Notes: generated from the sequence alone by a model not told the origin. A DNA stretch of 64,000 bases from Peptococcaceae bacterium BRH_c8a (GCA_000961575.1 LADP01000020.1:1-64000), one strand, 5' to 3'. Numbered from the stretch's first letter, positions 31,145-40,422 are shown. A program made the numbers and translations.

Positions 31145-31157
31145 CTGTTTAGGCCTC

Positions 31158-31301
31158 TTACTCGTTAATCTGGGGATACTTGCCCAAATCTTTCCTAGTC
31201 CCTTTATCGTTCTGCAAGGGTTCAGCGATTCCCTTGTCCGGGCAAAAGGGAGCAGCGCCCGGCATGGAAGCTGGTTTTCTCTGGTTTTCTTTTTTAGCCA
31301 T
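31158..31301 (-). CDS. Small hydrophilic protein, 47 aa
   Basis: A short ORF with AGGAGGG nicely spaced before ATG 31301 and a proper terminator 13 bp past its stop, which is why it is called despite its size. The protein begins MAKKENQRKPASMPG, has one Cys in APFCPDKG, and ends GKYPQINE. It is polar, with no membrane segment. No family is recognised. Confidence 0.6.
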   Translation of the reverse strand: MAKKENQRKPASMPGAAPFCPDKGIAEPLQNDKGTRKDLGKYPQINE

Positions 31302-31384
31302 CAGTAACCCTCCTGATTGGTCATTATCTACAGTTATTGTGCGTAAACTAACGTTATAAATGCAGGCAAATAGAGGTAGTTTCT

Positions 31385-32359
31385 TTAATACCGGTAGGCC
31401 GACCTGTCCAGTAAATTATCCAGAGTAACAAATTCAAACCCTTGCGCTTTTAAGGTGTAGATAAGTTCCGGCAGTGCCTCTAAGGTATCATCTAAGTTGC
31501 TACCGGCAGAGTGCAGCAGAATTATGCTGCCCCTTTTGGTGTTAGTCAGTGTGTTAACCAGTATTTCATTAGCTGTACTGACCTGCCAGTCCTTTGAATC
31601 CACCGACCAACCTGCCACTGTATACCCCAGGTGGTTTGCCTGGCTCATTCCCTCCAAAGACATTTCGCCGTAAGGAGGGCGAAACAAAAGCGGTTCCAAC
31701 CCGGTAGCATTTTTAATAGCCTCTGTGGTTCCCATAAGTTCGTGTTTTACTTCATCGGCATTTTTAAGTCTCAAGTTGGGGTGCGACCAACTGTGGTTAG
31801 CCGCGAGGTGGCCGCTATTTACTATATCTATAATTACGGAAGGATGTTTGTCAACCAGCGAACCAATAAGAAAAAAAGTTGCCTTTATATTGTATTGAGC
31901 AAGAATCTCGATGATTTGGGCCGTGTATATGCCGTCCGGCCCGTCGTCAAAGGTTAAAGCGACTAATTTCTGGTCGGGCTTCCCCGTCAAAAAATACGAG
32001 GTTGGGAACAAGTCCAAGAGTTGATATACATTGTACCAGTAATTTTTTTTAGGCTTAATAACCGGTTGCTCGGGCAAGGGTTCTTGAAAAATCTCTTGTT
32101 CTTGTTCCACTGCGGGCTCTTGTGGTGGAGCCTGTTCAGGTAAAATGAGTATTTGTCCGGTGTAAATATAGTTTGAGTGCTCAATGAACGGGTTAAGCAA
32201 CAGTATTGCCTCCGTAGTTGTGCCGTTTTTCCAGGCTATTTGGTTCAAACTATCGCCGGATTCCACCCGGTATACCTGCTCTGCCAAGGCAAAATGCGCA
32301 GGTAACAGGCTCAGGCACAGAATAGTTAATATTATTACCAGTGTTATATATCTAATCAT
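31385..32359 (-). CDS. Secreted LysM polysaccharide deacetylase
   Basis: 324 aa. A signal peptide (residues 1-26, ending HFALA) is followed by one LysM domain (~29-73, YRVESGDSLNQIAWKNG...GQILILP), a Pro/Glu-rich linker, and a NodB-type deacetylase domain (~130-320) with TFDDGPDG, HSWSHPNL (metal-binding His-x3-His), RPPYGE and a late SIILLHSAG. The enzyme likely deacetylates peptidoglycan or a similar glycan outside the membrane; in spore formers related proteins (PdaA-like) act on cortex. AGGAGG precedes the ATG. Confidence 0.9.
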   Translation of the reverse strand: MIRYITLVIILTILCLSLLPAHFALAEQVYRVESGDSLNQIAWKNGTTTEAILLLNPFIEHSNYIYTGQILILPEQAPPQEPAVEQEQEIFQEPLPEQPVIKPKKNYWYNVYQLLDLFPTSYFLTGKPDQKLVALTFDDGPDGIYTAQIIEILAQYNIKATFFLIGSLVDKHPSVIIDIVNSGHLAANHSWSHPNLRLKNADEVKHELMGTTEAIKNATGLEPLLFRPPYGEMSLEGMSQANHLGYTVAGWSVDSKDWQVSTANEILVNTLTNTKRGSIILLHSAGSNLDDTLEALPELIYTLKAQGFEFVTLDNLLDRSAYRY

Positions 32360-32565
32360 TTAATGTACCTCCTGGCTGCTTGGCGGTGGGGAAACTTGTG
32401 GAACTCTTTTGAATTCGGCAATTAAAGAGGCATACCTTTATGCATACTCCAGGAAAGTGTACCCCGTTTATGTAATGAACGGTAAAAGATGCACATAGTT
32501 AATGCAATTGAGTGATAAAAGTATTGATATTAACTGTATATTCCAACGTTGCTAGAAAAAAAATA

Positions 32566-32593
32566 GCCCCTTTCACCATATAGTGAAAAGGGC
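32566..32593 (-). terminator. Terminator of the KhtTU-like operon
   Basis: 11-bp stem GCCCTTTTCAC / GTGAAAGGGGC on the minus strand (one G-U pair) followed by TATTTTTTTT. It lies 21 bp beyond the antiporter stop. Confidence 0.88.
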
Positions 32594-32613
32594 ATTCCTG
32601 ATATGCAATTAAT

Positions 32614-33834
32614 TTATTTGGTGCTTTCTCCACGCGGTTTAATTACCTGGCCGGCAAGCCGGATGTAATGCTGGTAGAAAAAGCGGGAGTTTTTAGCCAG
32701 TATCGGGCTTATAAAGGCCAGGATTAGCACATACAGCGCAGCAAAGGCCGGCAAAAGCTTGTTAACCCCCGCCGACACGGCCAGGCTGGCTACAATGACA
32801 GCGAACTCGCCCCGGGCTATAATCATAAAGGCCACGTTAAACCCGCGTCTGCTGCTGTAACCAGCCAGCCAGGAAGCCAATAAACCGTTGATAATATTTC
32901 CGATTACGGTCATTAGCACTGCAGCCAAGGTTATACCCACGGCGGTACCGAAAATACGGTAGTCGATTTCTAGGCCGAAAGCAAAGAAAAATACCGCACC
33001 GAAAAGATCCCGCATGGGAGTAATTAACTGAATTACCCGTTTGGAATGTATTGTTTCTGCCATTACCAACCCCAACAGCAATGCACCGATGGCCTCTTCT
33101 ATGTGAATTGTATCCACCAGCACAGCGGTCAGAAGTAGCAGGGTAAAAACAATAACCACGAAACTCTCTGCCGATTTTACAGACAGCCGCGGCTCCAGAA
33201 GCGCCCCTATGCGCCTGCCAAGAATAATAATAGAGAGGATGAAAATAAAAATTAAGATGACGCTGGGTAGAATGCGGGCTAGCTCAATTTCGCCACCGCT
33301 AAACAGCAGCCCCGAAAGAATCGACAGGTATACAGCCAGGAAAACATCCTCGTAAACCATGATGCCCAGGACGAATTCCGTTTCTGGGTTGGCTGTTCTC
33401 TTCAAATCAACTAACAGTTTTGTAATAATGGCACTGCTGGATATACCGGTAATCCCGGCCACCACGAAAGCTTCCGTCCAGCCGTGAAAAAAAATCCATC
33501 CGAAGGCCAGACCGCGCAGAAAATTTAACGCTACGTAAACAGTGCCGCCCTTAAGTAGCGAAGACCCGGAAGAAGCCAGTTTGCCGGCCGAAAACTCCAG
33601 ACCCAAATAGAACAGCATAAGCAGCACGCCCAGGCGTGAAAGCAGATCAATAGATTCAGTTCGCTGAACTACAGCCGAAGATATGCCGGCTATTTCCGGG
33701 GCATGAGGCCCTACCAGCATACCCGCCAGGATTAGAAAAGGGATGGATGAAAAATTTAATTTATTGGCGAAAAAAATAGCCAGGCTAATAAAGGTGAAGG
33801 CCAGTCCGAGGTTTAGGATTAAATCGGGGTTCAA
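32614..33834 (-). CDS. khtU: KhtU/KefB-type K+(Na+)/H+ antiporter
   Basis: 406 aa with 11-13 predicted membrane segments of the CPA2 family (AIFFANKLNFSSIPFLILAGMLVGPHAPEIAG; GVLLMLFYLGLEFSAGKL; GITGISSSAIITKLL; RGEFAVIVASLAVSAG). Such proteins exchange K+ or Na+ for protons. It starts at a TTG that overlaps the stop of the RCK_C gene upstream, as in Bacillus KhtTU, where KhtT gates KhtU. There is no TrkA_N domain fused. Symbol by homology of arrangement. Confidence 0.82.
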   Translation of the reverse strand: MNPDLILNLGLAFTFISLAIFFANKLNFSSIPFLILAGMLVGPHAPEIAGISSAVVQRTESIDLLSRLGVLLMLFYLGLEFSAGKLASSGSSLLKGGTVYVALNFLRGLAFGWIFFHGWTEAFVVAGITGISSSAIITKLLVDLKRTANPETEFVLGIMVYEDVFLAVYLSILSGLLFSGGEIELARILPSVILIFIFILSIIILGRRIGALLEPRLSVKSAESFVVIVFTLLLLTAVLVDTIHIEEAIGALLLGLVMAETIHSKRVIQLITPMRDLFGAVFFFAFGLEIDYRIFGTAVGITLAAVLMTVIGNIINGLLASWLAGYSSRRGFNVAFMIIARGEFAVIVASLAVSAGVNKLLPAFAALYVLILAFISPILAKNSRFFYQHYIRLAGQVIKPRGESTK

Positions 33835-34361
33835 CTGTCATCTTCCTTTTTGGTAACCTTTAGCATTTGTTCAAATTGTTTCATTTTATCCTTTACGCCG
33901 GCAGCAACAATGGTGTGGCCTGGAGTGAAAATATAAGAAGGGCCGGGGTTGATGCGGGAATTACATTGTTTGCCCTTGTGTTTGTCTTCAATGGCTGCAA
34001 TAACTATAATCCCATGGTTCTTGCGCAAGCCCATTTCTCCGATGCTTTTACCAGCTATTTCGGAATCTTGTTCCACCTGAATCCATTCAATATGCAGGTC
34101 GGCCACGGCGGTTTCCAACTTTTCAAGCAGGTGAGGTTGGTAAAAGGAACCGCTTATGATGGAACCCACCTGTCTGGCTTCCTGGTCTGTCATGGTCACT
34201 GATGACAGGGCGTCTTCCTCACCCTTGGAAAAATGGTAAACCTCCCTGTTTCCCTCGTCTAGAATAACGACGACCACCTGGTCGCCGTTATCCAAGGTAA
34301 CCTCAAATTTTTTACCCAGCCCTGGCAATTCCGCTTCTTTAATTACAGACAACAATGTCAA
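33831..34361 (-). CDS. khtT: KhtT-like RCK_C (TrkA-C) regulatory subunit
   Basis: 176 aa. An N-terminal half of unknown fold (PGLGKKFEVTLDNGDQVVVVILDEG) is followed by a C-terminal RCK_C domain (~90-170: HIEWIQVEQDSEIAGKSIGEMGLRKNHGIIVIAAI...INPGPSYIFTPGHTIVAAGVKDKMKQFEQML). RCK_C domains of this type can bind c-di-AMP or other ligands and control the partner antiporter. It overlaps khtU by four bases. The start codon is a TTG; one of the next in-frame TTGs (34355 or 34352) has better spacing to AAGGGG. Confidence 0.82.
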   Translation of the reverse strand: MTLLSVIKEAELPGLGKKFEVTLDNGDQVVVVILDEGNREVYHFSKGEEDALSSVTMTDQEARQVGSIISGSFYQPHLLEKLETAVADLHIEWIQVEQDSEIAGKSIGEMGLRKNHGIIVIAAIEDKHKGKQCNSRINPGPSYIFTPGHTIVAAGVKDKMKQFEQMLKVTKKEDDS

Positions 34362-34394
34362 CCCCTTACCAAACTGACATATAATAGGTATACA

Positions 34395-34460
34395 GAAGTC
34401 AGTAGTCAGAATTCAGTTTGGGGACGATAAACCGTTCTCTTATTCCTGACTACTGAGTTA
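34395..34460. repeat. Heptamer/AATTC microrepeat block
   Basis: Contains CAGTAGTCAGAATTCAG and CTGACTACTGAG in opposite orientations flanking about 30 bp. The same motifs make up the block at 6386-6426. Confidence 0.5.
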
Positions 34461-34465
34461 TTTTG

Positions 34466-34810
34466 TTATTCCTTATTTTTTTGGACTCCTGCGTCGCGGA
34501 TAATTTTCATTACCTGGTTCATCATGGCCTGGAATTTTTCCTGCGCCGCCGAGAAAGACTTAACGGTTTTGTTTTCTACCATTTTAAGCTGTGTTTTTTC
34601 CAATTCGATAACTTCTTCATCAGTCATAAACTCGCCCTTTTTAGTCATTTCCCGCTGTTTATTCTGCAGTTCATGAAATCTTTTAAGCAGTACCTGGGCG
34701 TTAGCGTCCTTAATTATGTCATCTTCTCTTTTTTGAATTTCCTTGAATTCTTCTGATTCTACAATACTGACACCCAGTGCCATTGCTTTTTCAAATACTT
34801 CTTTGGACAT
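34466..34810 (-). CDS. YlbF/YmcA family protein
   Basis: 114 aa, all-helical and highly charged (FEKAMALGVSIVESEEFKEIQKREDDIIKD...LLKRFHELQNKQREMTKKGEF...FQAMMNQVMKIIRD), the pattern of the YlbF/YmcA (Com_YlbF) family. In Bacillus these form a complex with RicF/YaaT that influences RNase Y, competence and sporulation. AGGAGGTATAATA precedes the ATG at 34810; a longer frame upstream lacks a binding site. Confidence 0.85.
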   Translation of the reverse strand: MSKEVFEKAMALGVSIVESEEFKEIQKREDDIIKDANAQVLLKRFHELQNKQREMTKKGEFMTDEEVIELEKTQLKMVENKTVKSFSAAQEKFQAMMNQVMKIIRDAGVQKNKE

Positions 34811-34984
34811 TATTATACCTCCTGTGATTGTTAGTGGCATGCCTGCCAGCATGCTATCAGCATGTCCACATAATGGCATGCAGGTGTATTATACCATGAA
34901 GCGGTGTGTAACCGAAAGTTGCGCCTTGCTAGTGAGCTAAAAAAGTCTCGTATTAAGGTCAATTCTGTTATAATCATTAGCATA

Positions 34985-35034
34985 AGTCAAAAGTCGAATA
35001 AATCTTCCAAAGCAGACTTGTAGACCTTAGACTG
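34985..35034. repeat. GTCAAAAGTCG...GACCTTAGACTG heptamer element
   Basis: Third and most degenerate member of the AAAGTC/GACTTT family, just upstream of the HAD phosphatase gene (the others are at 12305-12346 and 16508-16552). Confidence 0.4.
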
Positions 35035-35056
35035 AATTAACTACGGGGGTTGTAAT

Positions 35057-35695
35057 ATGCCAAAGGAATATGTATTGTTTGACCTGGACGGCACACTGCT
35101 GGACACTTTGCCGCTGATTGAAACCAGCTTTCGCCATGCTTTTGAGCAGTTAAAAATACCCTGGGCTAACGGTGCGGTTATGAAGACTATAGGTATTCCA
35201 CTGCGGGACGCGTGTAAACAGTTTGGCGGCGACCGGTGGCAGGAGCTTTTCGATTGTTATGTTAGTTACCAGCTAACCATCCACGATGCGCATGTAAAAG
35301 TTTTTCCCGGTACTATGGAAGCGCTGGCGGATATAAGCCCTCTGGTCAGGGGGATGGCAATAGTGACTTCAAAAAGGCGCCCCGTGGCCCAGCGGGGTCT
35401 GTCTGTAACCGGCCTGGGTCGCTACATGCAGCATTTGGTGGCCCTGGAAGATGTAGAAAAGCCAAAACCCAATCCTGAGCCGGTACTGTGTGGGCTTGAA
35501 AAGTTCAATGCCTCACCGGAGCAGGCCATTTTTATAGGAGACAGCTGTTTTGATATTATGTCGGGCCGGCAAGCCGGTGTGGTTACCGTGGCGGTAAGCT
35601 GGGGCATGGCGGGACCCGAAGACTTGCGTGACTCTAAACCAGACTTTCTAGTGGATAATTGGCCGGATCTGGTCGCATTGATCAAGTCTATTTAG
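35057..35695 (+). CDS. HAD-superfamily phosphatase (PpaX/Gph-like)
   Basis: 212 aa. Motif I LFDLDGTLLDT at residues 7-17, motif II IVTSKRR, motif III Lys in EKPKPNPEP and motif IV FIGDSCFDIMSG are all present, with a helical cap of the C1 type. The family includes pyrophosphatase PpaX and phosphoglycolate phosphatase; the substrate is not certain. GGGGG lies before the ATG. Its stop overlaps that of the convergent ABC-F gene by 4 bp. Confidence 0.88.
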   Translation: MPKEYVLFDLDGTLLDTLPLIETSFRHAFEQLKIPWANGAVMKTIGIPLRDACKQFGGDRWQELFDCYVSYQLTIHDAHVKVFPGTMEALADISPLVRGMAIVTSKRRPVAQRGLSVTGLGRYMQHLVALEDVEKPKPNPEPVLCGLEKFNASPEQAIFIGDSCFDIMSGRQAGVVTVAVSWGMAGPEDLRDSKPDFLVDNWPDLVALIKSI

Positions 35696-37608
35696 TCGGT
35701 AAGTTCCACCCATTCTGCCATCTGGCTTTCCAGCTCATCTTGTAATTCTGCCAGTTGTTTGTTTTTATCCCGGTAAGTTTCGTGATTTTCATAAACCTCG
35801 GGAAGATAAAGTTCCTTCTCCAGCAAGGCGATCTTTTTTTCCGCCTGTTCAATAAGGTTTTCCAGTTCATCCATTCGTCGCTGCTTCCGGCGCTCGTCCC
35901 GTTGTATTTCCTTACGTTGCAGGAATTCGAGCTTGCCGGCGGCCATCGGAGTGTCTTCCCGGGTGCTGTAATTTTGTTTTTCATATTCTTCTCCGGCCGC
36001 TTTTCTAGCTAGGTAGTAATCAAAATCACCCTGGAATTCCTTTACCCCGCCCTCGGTAAGTTCAATGATCCGGGTGGCCATCTTATTGATAAAATAGCGG
36101 TCATGGGATACAAAAAGCAGAGTACCAGTGTAATCCAAAAGCGCGTCTTCCAGTGCCTCCCGCCCCGGTATATCCAGGTGACTGGTAGGCTCGTCCAGCA
36201 GCAGAAAATTACCCCGACTGCATAACAGCTTGGCCAGGGCCAACCTGGATTTTTCACCGCCGCTAAGATCCCCGACCTTTTTTTCCACCTCCGGGCCGCT
36301 GAACAGGAACCGGCCTAACAGGGTTCGCACCACCCTCTCCTCAAGGTGTGGAAAGTCATCCCATAGTTCCTGCAGCACGTTCTTCACCGGGGAAAGGTTC
36401 CTTTGTTCCTGGTCGTAATACTGAATTTTAACATGGTGACCTACTTTTGTTTTGCCGGCTAGAGCAGGCTGTAGCCCGGCAATGTTTTTTAACATGGTGG
36501 TTTTACCCGTGCCGTTAGGGCCCAGCAGGGCTACCCGTTCGCCCCTTTGGATGTTGAAATTTATATCCCTAGCCAGCACATGACCCCGGTACCCTATATC
36601 CAAATCCTTTACCACTAGTACCTCACTACCGCTTGCCCGGCTGACATCCAGCGTCATAGCCATTTTTTTATCTTCTCCGGCCGGTTTTTCCAGAGGTTTT
36701 ATTTTTTCTAGCGCTTTTTGCCTGCTTTTAGCCCGGTTTGTAGTTGAAGCCCGGGCAATATTGCGCTGCACAAAGTCCTGCATCCTGGTTATCTCTTCCT
36801 GCTGGCGGTAGTAGCGGGCGGCCTGGCGCTCCATTTCCTCTGCTTTCGTGACCAGGTAACGGGAATAATTTCCCGCATACCGGTTTAGCTGCGTGTTCTC
36901 CAATTCGTAAATCACCTCGGCCAGCGCGTCCAGAAAAAACCTGTCATGAGAAACAGCCAAAATGGCACCGGGGTAAGACTGTAAATATTTTTCCAGCCAG
37001 CCTAGCGTTTCCATGTCCAGGTAATTGGTAGGCTCATCCAGGATAAGCAAATCAGGTTTGGCTAATAGCAGTTTAGCCAAGGCCAAGCGAGTTTTTTCAC
37101 CGCCGCTGAGCCTGTCTACCGGTGCGTTATAGTACTGACTTGTAAATTTTAAGCCATGCAGTACGCTGCGGGTTACCGCTTCGTACTCGTATCCGCCTCC
37201 GCGGCTGAAATTTTCCCGCAATCGGATGTATTCTTCCTGTATTTTATCCAGCCGATCCGGGACTGAGGATATCTCCGGGCGTCCCATTTCGGCTTCCAAA
37301 AAACGCAGATTTTGTTCGGTCTTACGCAAATGGTCAAAAACGGAGAGCATCTCTTCCATTACAACCCGCCCGGATTCAAGACCTCCACCCTGGGCCAGGT
37401 AACCAATAGTCGTTGTTTTGGGCTGGGTTACATCTCCGCTGTCGGGCTGTATCTGCCCGGTGATAATTTTTAGCAGCGTGGATTTGCCAGCCCCGTTACG
37501 CCCTACCAGGCCCACCCGTTCCCCTTGCTTTACAGCCAGGGTGGCATCTGCAAGTATTTGCACCCCGCCAAATGATTTATTAATGTGCGCGGCCTGTAGT
37601 ACAATCAC
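35692..37608 (-). CDS. ABC-F family ATPase (ribosome-associated type)
   Basis: 638 aa with two ATP-binding cassettes and no membrane domain. First: Walker A GRNGAGKST, signature LSGGEKTRLALAKLL, Walker B DLLILDEPTNYLDM. Second: GPNGTGKTT, LSGGEKSRLALAKLL, FLLLDEPTSHLDI. The linker is helical and basic, and the C-terminus is a coiled coil (~550-638). ABC-F proteins act on the ribosome in translation or antibiotic protection; Uup/EttA/YdiF-like members have this layout, the C-terminal coil being closest to YdiF/Uup. GTG start. Confidence 0.92.
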   Translation of the reverse strand: MIVLQAAHINKSFGGVQILADATLAVKQGERVGLVGRNGAGKSTLLKIITGQIQPDSGDVTQPKTTTIGYLAQGGGLESGRVVMEEMLSVFDHLRKTEQNLRFLEAEMGRPEISSVPDRLDKIQEEYIRLRENFSRGGGYEYEAVTRSVLHGLKFTSQYYNAPVDRLSGGEKTRLALAKLLLAKPDLLILDEPTNYLDMETLGWLEKYLQSYPGAILAVSHDRFFLDALAEVIYELENTQLNRYAGNYSRYLVTKAEEMERQAARYYRQQEEITRMQDFVQRNIARASTTNRAKSRQKALEKIKPLEKPAGEDKKMAMTLDVSRASGSEVLVVKDLDIGYRGHVLARDINFNIQRGERVALLGPNGTGKTTMLKNIAGLQPALAGKTKVGHHVKIQYYDQEQRNLSPVKNVLQELWDDFPHLEERVVRTLLGRFLFSGPEVEKKVGDLSGGEKSRLALAKLLCSRGNFLLLDEPTSHLDIPGREALEDALLDYTGTLLFVSHDRYFINKMATRIIELTEGGVKEFQGDFDYYLARKAAGEEYEKQNYSTREDTPMAAGKLEFLQRKEIQRDERRKQRRMDELENLIEQAEKKIALLEKELYLPEVYENHETYRDKNKQLAELQDELESQMAEWVELTD

Positions 37609-37799
37609 GATTTAATCACTCTCCCCAAAACTCAGTTTAACTTATTTATCCGGGGGTAACAAGGTACGTCCATGTTCTTTGATCATCAAAAGTGATGCAT
37701 TGTTAATTTATTGTTAAAATGCATGCAAAACAGTTAAACACAGGTAAGGAAGCTGTTAAAATCTATTTGGGATTTTAATAACCTTCGGGAGGACAAAGT

Positions 37800-39533
37800 A
37801 TGCCTTTCTCGGTTCAAGAAGTATTGTTTTATGCTCTGGGTGGGCTGGGAATTTTTCTTTTTGGCATTAAATATATGTCAGAGGGATTACAAACGGTGGC
37901 CGGCACACGCATGCGCCAGTTTTTGGAGAAGGGAACCAAAACACCAATGCGCGGCGTAATTACCGGCGCCCTGGTAACCGCCCTAATACAAAGCAGCAGC
38001 GGTACCACGGTGTTGACGGTGGGCCTAGTCAACGCCGGGCTGTTGAGCTTGCGCCAGGCCATCGGAGTTATTATGGGAGCCAACATTGGCACCACCATGA
38101 CGGCTTACCTAATTGGATTTAAGCTCGAACATTATTCGCTGCCCATCATTGCCGTCGGGGTGATTATGCTTTTCTTTATCAAGAATAAAAAAGTTGCCAA
38201 TGTGGGCCAGGTTATTTTTGGTTTCGGGATGCTTTTTTATGGCATGAGTATTATGGGTGAGGGTTTGAAGCCCCTTAAAGACTGGGATTTATTTCTTAAC
38301 CTGATGCTGGAAGTGCAGCATAACCCGCTTATTGGCGTATTAATAGGTACCGTGTTTACATTTGTTGTCCAGAGCAGCAGCGCCACCATTGGTGTGCTGC
38401 AGGGCCTGGCCGAACAGGGTGCGGTTACTTACCAGCAGGCAGTGCCTATATTATTTGGGGATAACATCGGTACCACCATCACCGCGCTACTGGCCTCTAT
38501 TGGTACCACTGTAGCGGCCCGGCGGGCGGCCCTTACGCACACTCTTTTCAACCTGAGCGGTACAGTCATATTTTTACCGCTTTTCCTCCTGGGCATATTC
38601 CCCGAGGTAATCCGTTTATCAACTGATTATGTATTTGTCCTGCTGCCGGGTTCTGAAGGAACTTGGGATTCACTAAATATCCGGATGCAGATTGCGCAGA
38701 CCCATGGCATGTTCAACATTACCAATACCTTAATTCAGCTTCCTTTTGTTGGTTCCCTAGCTTGGGCCGTAACCAAGCTGGTACCGGGGCCGGATGCCTT
38801 GTTTAGTATGGAACCCCGCTTCCTGGAACCGCGCCTGTTGACCAACCCGGCTGTGGCCCTGGGCCAGGCCACCAGAGAAGTGATGCGCCTGGGCCGGCAT
38901 GCCAGACAATTCTTTAACCAATCAGTGGACTTTTTCTTTAATCCCCGGAGCAAGGAGCTAAACCCCATGTATTTAGAACAGAAAGAGGAGTTAATTAACC
39001 GGCTGGACGCCGATATCACCGACTATTTAGTCAAACTATCCGGTGAAAATAAACTAAACACCGACCAGTCCAATTACACTACCACGCTGTTACAGGCGGT
39101 AAGTGACCTGGAGCGAATTGGCGACCATGCCGACAACATAGTGGAATTAACTGTTTACGGCGTCGAGCATCGCATTAACTTTTCCGATGAAGCCCGGGCC
39201 AGTGTCCGTTCTATGGCCGATTTAACCGGAGAAACCCTGGAAATGGCCCTTAAAGCTCTGGAAACAGGAGATAGCAGCCTGGCCCGGCAGGTTATTAAGA
39301 ACGAGGTAATCATAGATAACCTGGAGAAAGAGTTCCGTGAGGGTCATATAATGCGTCTTAACGAAGGTATCTGTACAGGCGCCGAGGGTTCAATATTTCT
39401 TGATATGCTTAGCAATATGGAACGGGTTGGTGACCACGCAGTAAACATTGCCGAATATGTACTGGGTGAAATGGGAGCTGTGGAACGCCAAAAAGTAAAA
39501 GTGGCCAGCAAACTGATTGCCAATGAAGAATAA
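37800..39533 (+). CDS. Na+/phosphate cotransporter with PhoU-like C-terminus
   Basis: 577 aa. The membrane part (~1-320) has two Na_Pi_cotrans repeats with the QSSS signature twice (ALIQSSSGTTVLTVGLVNAG; FVVQSSSATIGVLQGL). The C-terminal ~200 residues are a PhoU-like helical bundle (LLQAVSDLERIGDHADNIVE; MLSNMERVGDHAVNIAE). It probably imports phosphate with sodium and is regulated by its own PhoU module. GGGAGG precedes the ATG. No pst genes are nearby. Confidence 0.93.
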   Translation: MPFSVQEVLFYALGGLGIFLFGIKYMSEGLQTVAGTRMRQFLEKGTKTPMRGVITGALVTALIQSSSGTTVLTVGLVNAGLLSLRQAIGVIMGANIGTTMTAYLIGFKLEHYSLPIIAVGVIMLFFIKNKKVANVGQVIFGFGMLFYGMSIMGEGLKPLKDWDLFLNLMLEVQHNPLIGVLIGTVFTFVVQSSSATIGVLQGLAEQGAVTYQQAVPILFGDNIGTTITALLASIGTTVAARRAALTHTLFNLSGTVIFLPLFLLGIFPEVIRLSTDYVFVLLPGSEGTWDSLNIRMQIAQTHGMFNITNTLIQLPFVGSLAWAVTKLVPGPDALFSMEPRFLEPRLLTNPAVALGQATREVMRLGRHARQFFNQSVDFFFNPRSKELNPMYLEQKEELINRLDADITDYLVKLSGENKLNTDQSNYTTTLLQAVSDLERIGDHADNIVELTVYGVEHRINFSDEARASVRSMADLTGETLEMALKALETGDSSLARQVIKNEVIIDNLEKEFREGHIMRLNEGICTGAEGSIFLDMLSNMERVGDHAVNIAEYVLGEMGAVERQKVKVASKLIANEE

Positions 39534-40076
39534 CCAATTGGCATGAAATTCATACCGCCATGGTTGCAGGAAATAGTAAAGGTTTTGTCGTATTAAAATA
39601 TATAACTTTATAACATCAACAAGGACCGGCCAACAACTACGTGAAATGGAACTTTGGCCGGGAAGGGCCGACGCCGGCGCATCAAGCGCCCATGGCGCCG
39701 ATCTGCCCCCGAAAAGGGAGGTGATGGGCCAGTTATTTAATGTGGAACTTTAAAAGCCAGGTGAAGTTAACACTGCACGTTGAATAACCCGGTCCGGTTC
39801 CATTGAATTGAAAGCGCAAATGAAAGTGCAAGCGCAAAGTATGGTTGTTATATGTAGTTGTTAGCCCGTTGGAACAGGGATGAGGAACTGGTTTCTCTAA
39901 TTGATTATTTAATTAAAAGGTTTTAATGCATGAACATGTTGCGCTCTTTTAGTCTGGATGATAATATAGTGCATGTGAGGATAGCTTTTTGCCCTAAAAA
40001 AAATATATAAAATTATAAAGTGGTTTTTAGGGGAAAATGAAAAATTGTTTTGTCAAATATTTCGGAGGTGAAATTA
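39534..40076. other. 543-bp intergenic region upstream of dsrC
   Basis: Holds a GC-rich, structure-prone segment (39615-39765, listed separately), then an AT-rich stretch leading to dsrC. The repeated decamer-like TGGAACTTT occurs at 39648 and 39743, and several AAGCGCAAA/AAAGTGCAA repeats lie at about 39811-39839. No ORF is supported. Confidence 0.6.
39615..39765 (+). ncRNA. Candidate structured RNA upstream of dsrC
   Basis: A GC-rich island in AT-rich surroundings with stacked complementary segments: CCGGCCA (39626-39632) with TGGCCGG (39655-39661), GGCGC (39676-39680) with GCGCC (39686-39690), and CCC/GGG around CCGAAAA. No ORF of note covers it, and I do not recognise it as a known riboswitch. 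It lies about 300 bp upstream of the dsrC start. Strand is inferred from the genes. Confidence 0.4.
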
Positions 40077-40394
40077 ATGGCTTTTATGGAATTTGGCGGT
40101 AAACAGGTCGAACTTGATGAAGACGGTTTTATTGTTAATCCTGAGGAATGGAACGACGATGTAGCTTTATACTTTGCTGAGTCTGAAGGGATTAAGGAAC
40201 TTACTGAGGATCACTGGAAAGTAATCCGCTATCTGCGTGACTATTACAAGCAGTTCCAAGTTGCCCCGATGGTTCGGAAAATGTGCAAACAAACTGGTTA
40301 CAGTCTGAAGCAGATTTATGAATTGTTCCCGTCTGGCCCGGCCAAGGGCGCATGCAAACTGGCAGGTCTGCCTAAGCCCACCGGTTGTGTATAG
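40077..40394 (+). CDS. dsrC: DsrC, sulfur-carrier protein of dissimilatory sulfite reduction
   Basis: 105 aa. It has the DsrC/TusE fold pattern and the conserved C-terminal arm with two redox cysteines, Cys93 (GACKLAGLP) and the penultimate Cys104 (TGCV), which mark true DsrC as opposed to TusE-like or single-Cys forms. DsrC is the co-substrate of DsrAB: sulfite sulfur ends up as a trisulfide between the two cysteines, later reduced by the membrane DsrMK(JOP) complex. The start at 40077 is set by GGAGGTG; an earlier ATG lacks a site. dsrAB is not in the window. A strong terminator follows, so it is transcribed alone. Confidence 0.95.
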   Translation: MAFMEFGGKQVELDEDGFIVNPEEWNDDVALYFAESEGIKELTEDHWKVIRYLRDYYKQFQVAPMVRKMCKQTGYSLKQIYELFPSGPAKGACKLAGLPKPTGCV

Positions 40395-40422
40395 TCTGAA
40401 ACCGAATTAACTTTTACAAACC

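Noticed and set aside
34811-34885. GCATGC-rich palindromic cluster upstream of the YlbF gene
   Set aside because: Several GCATGC motifs but no single good stem; probably a promoter region (TATAAT visible on the minus strand) rather than a defined element.
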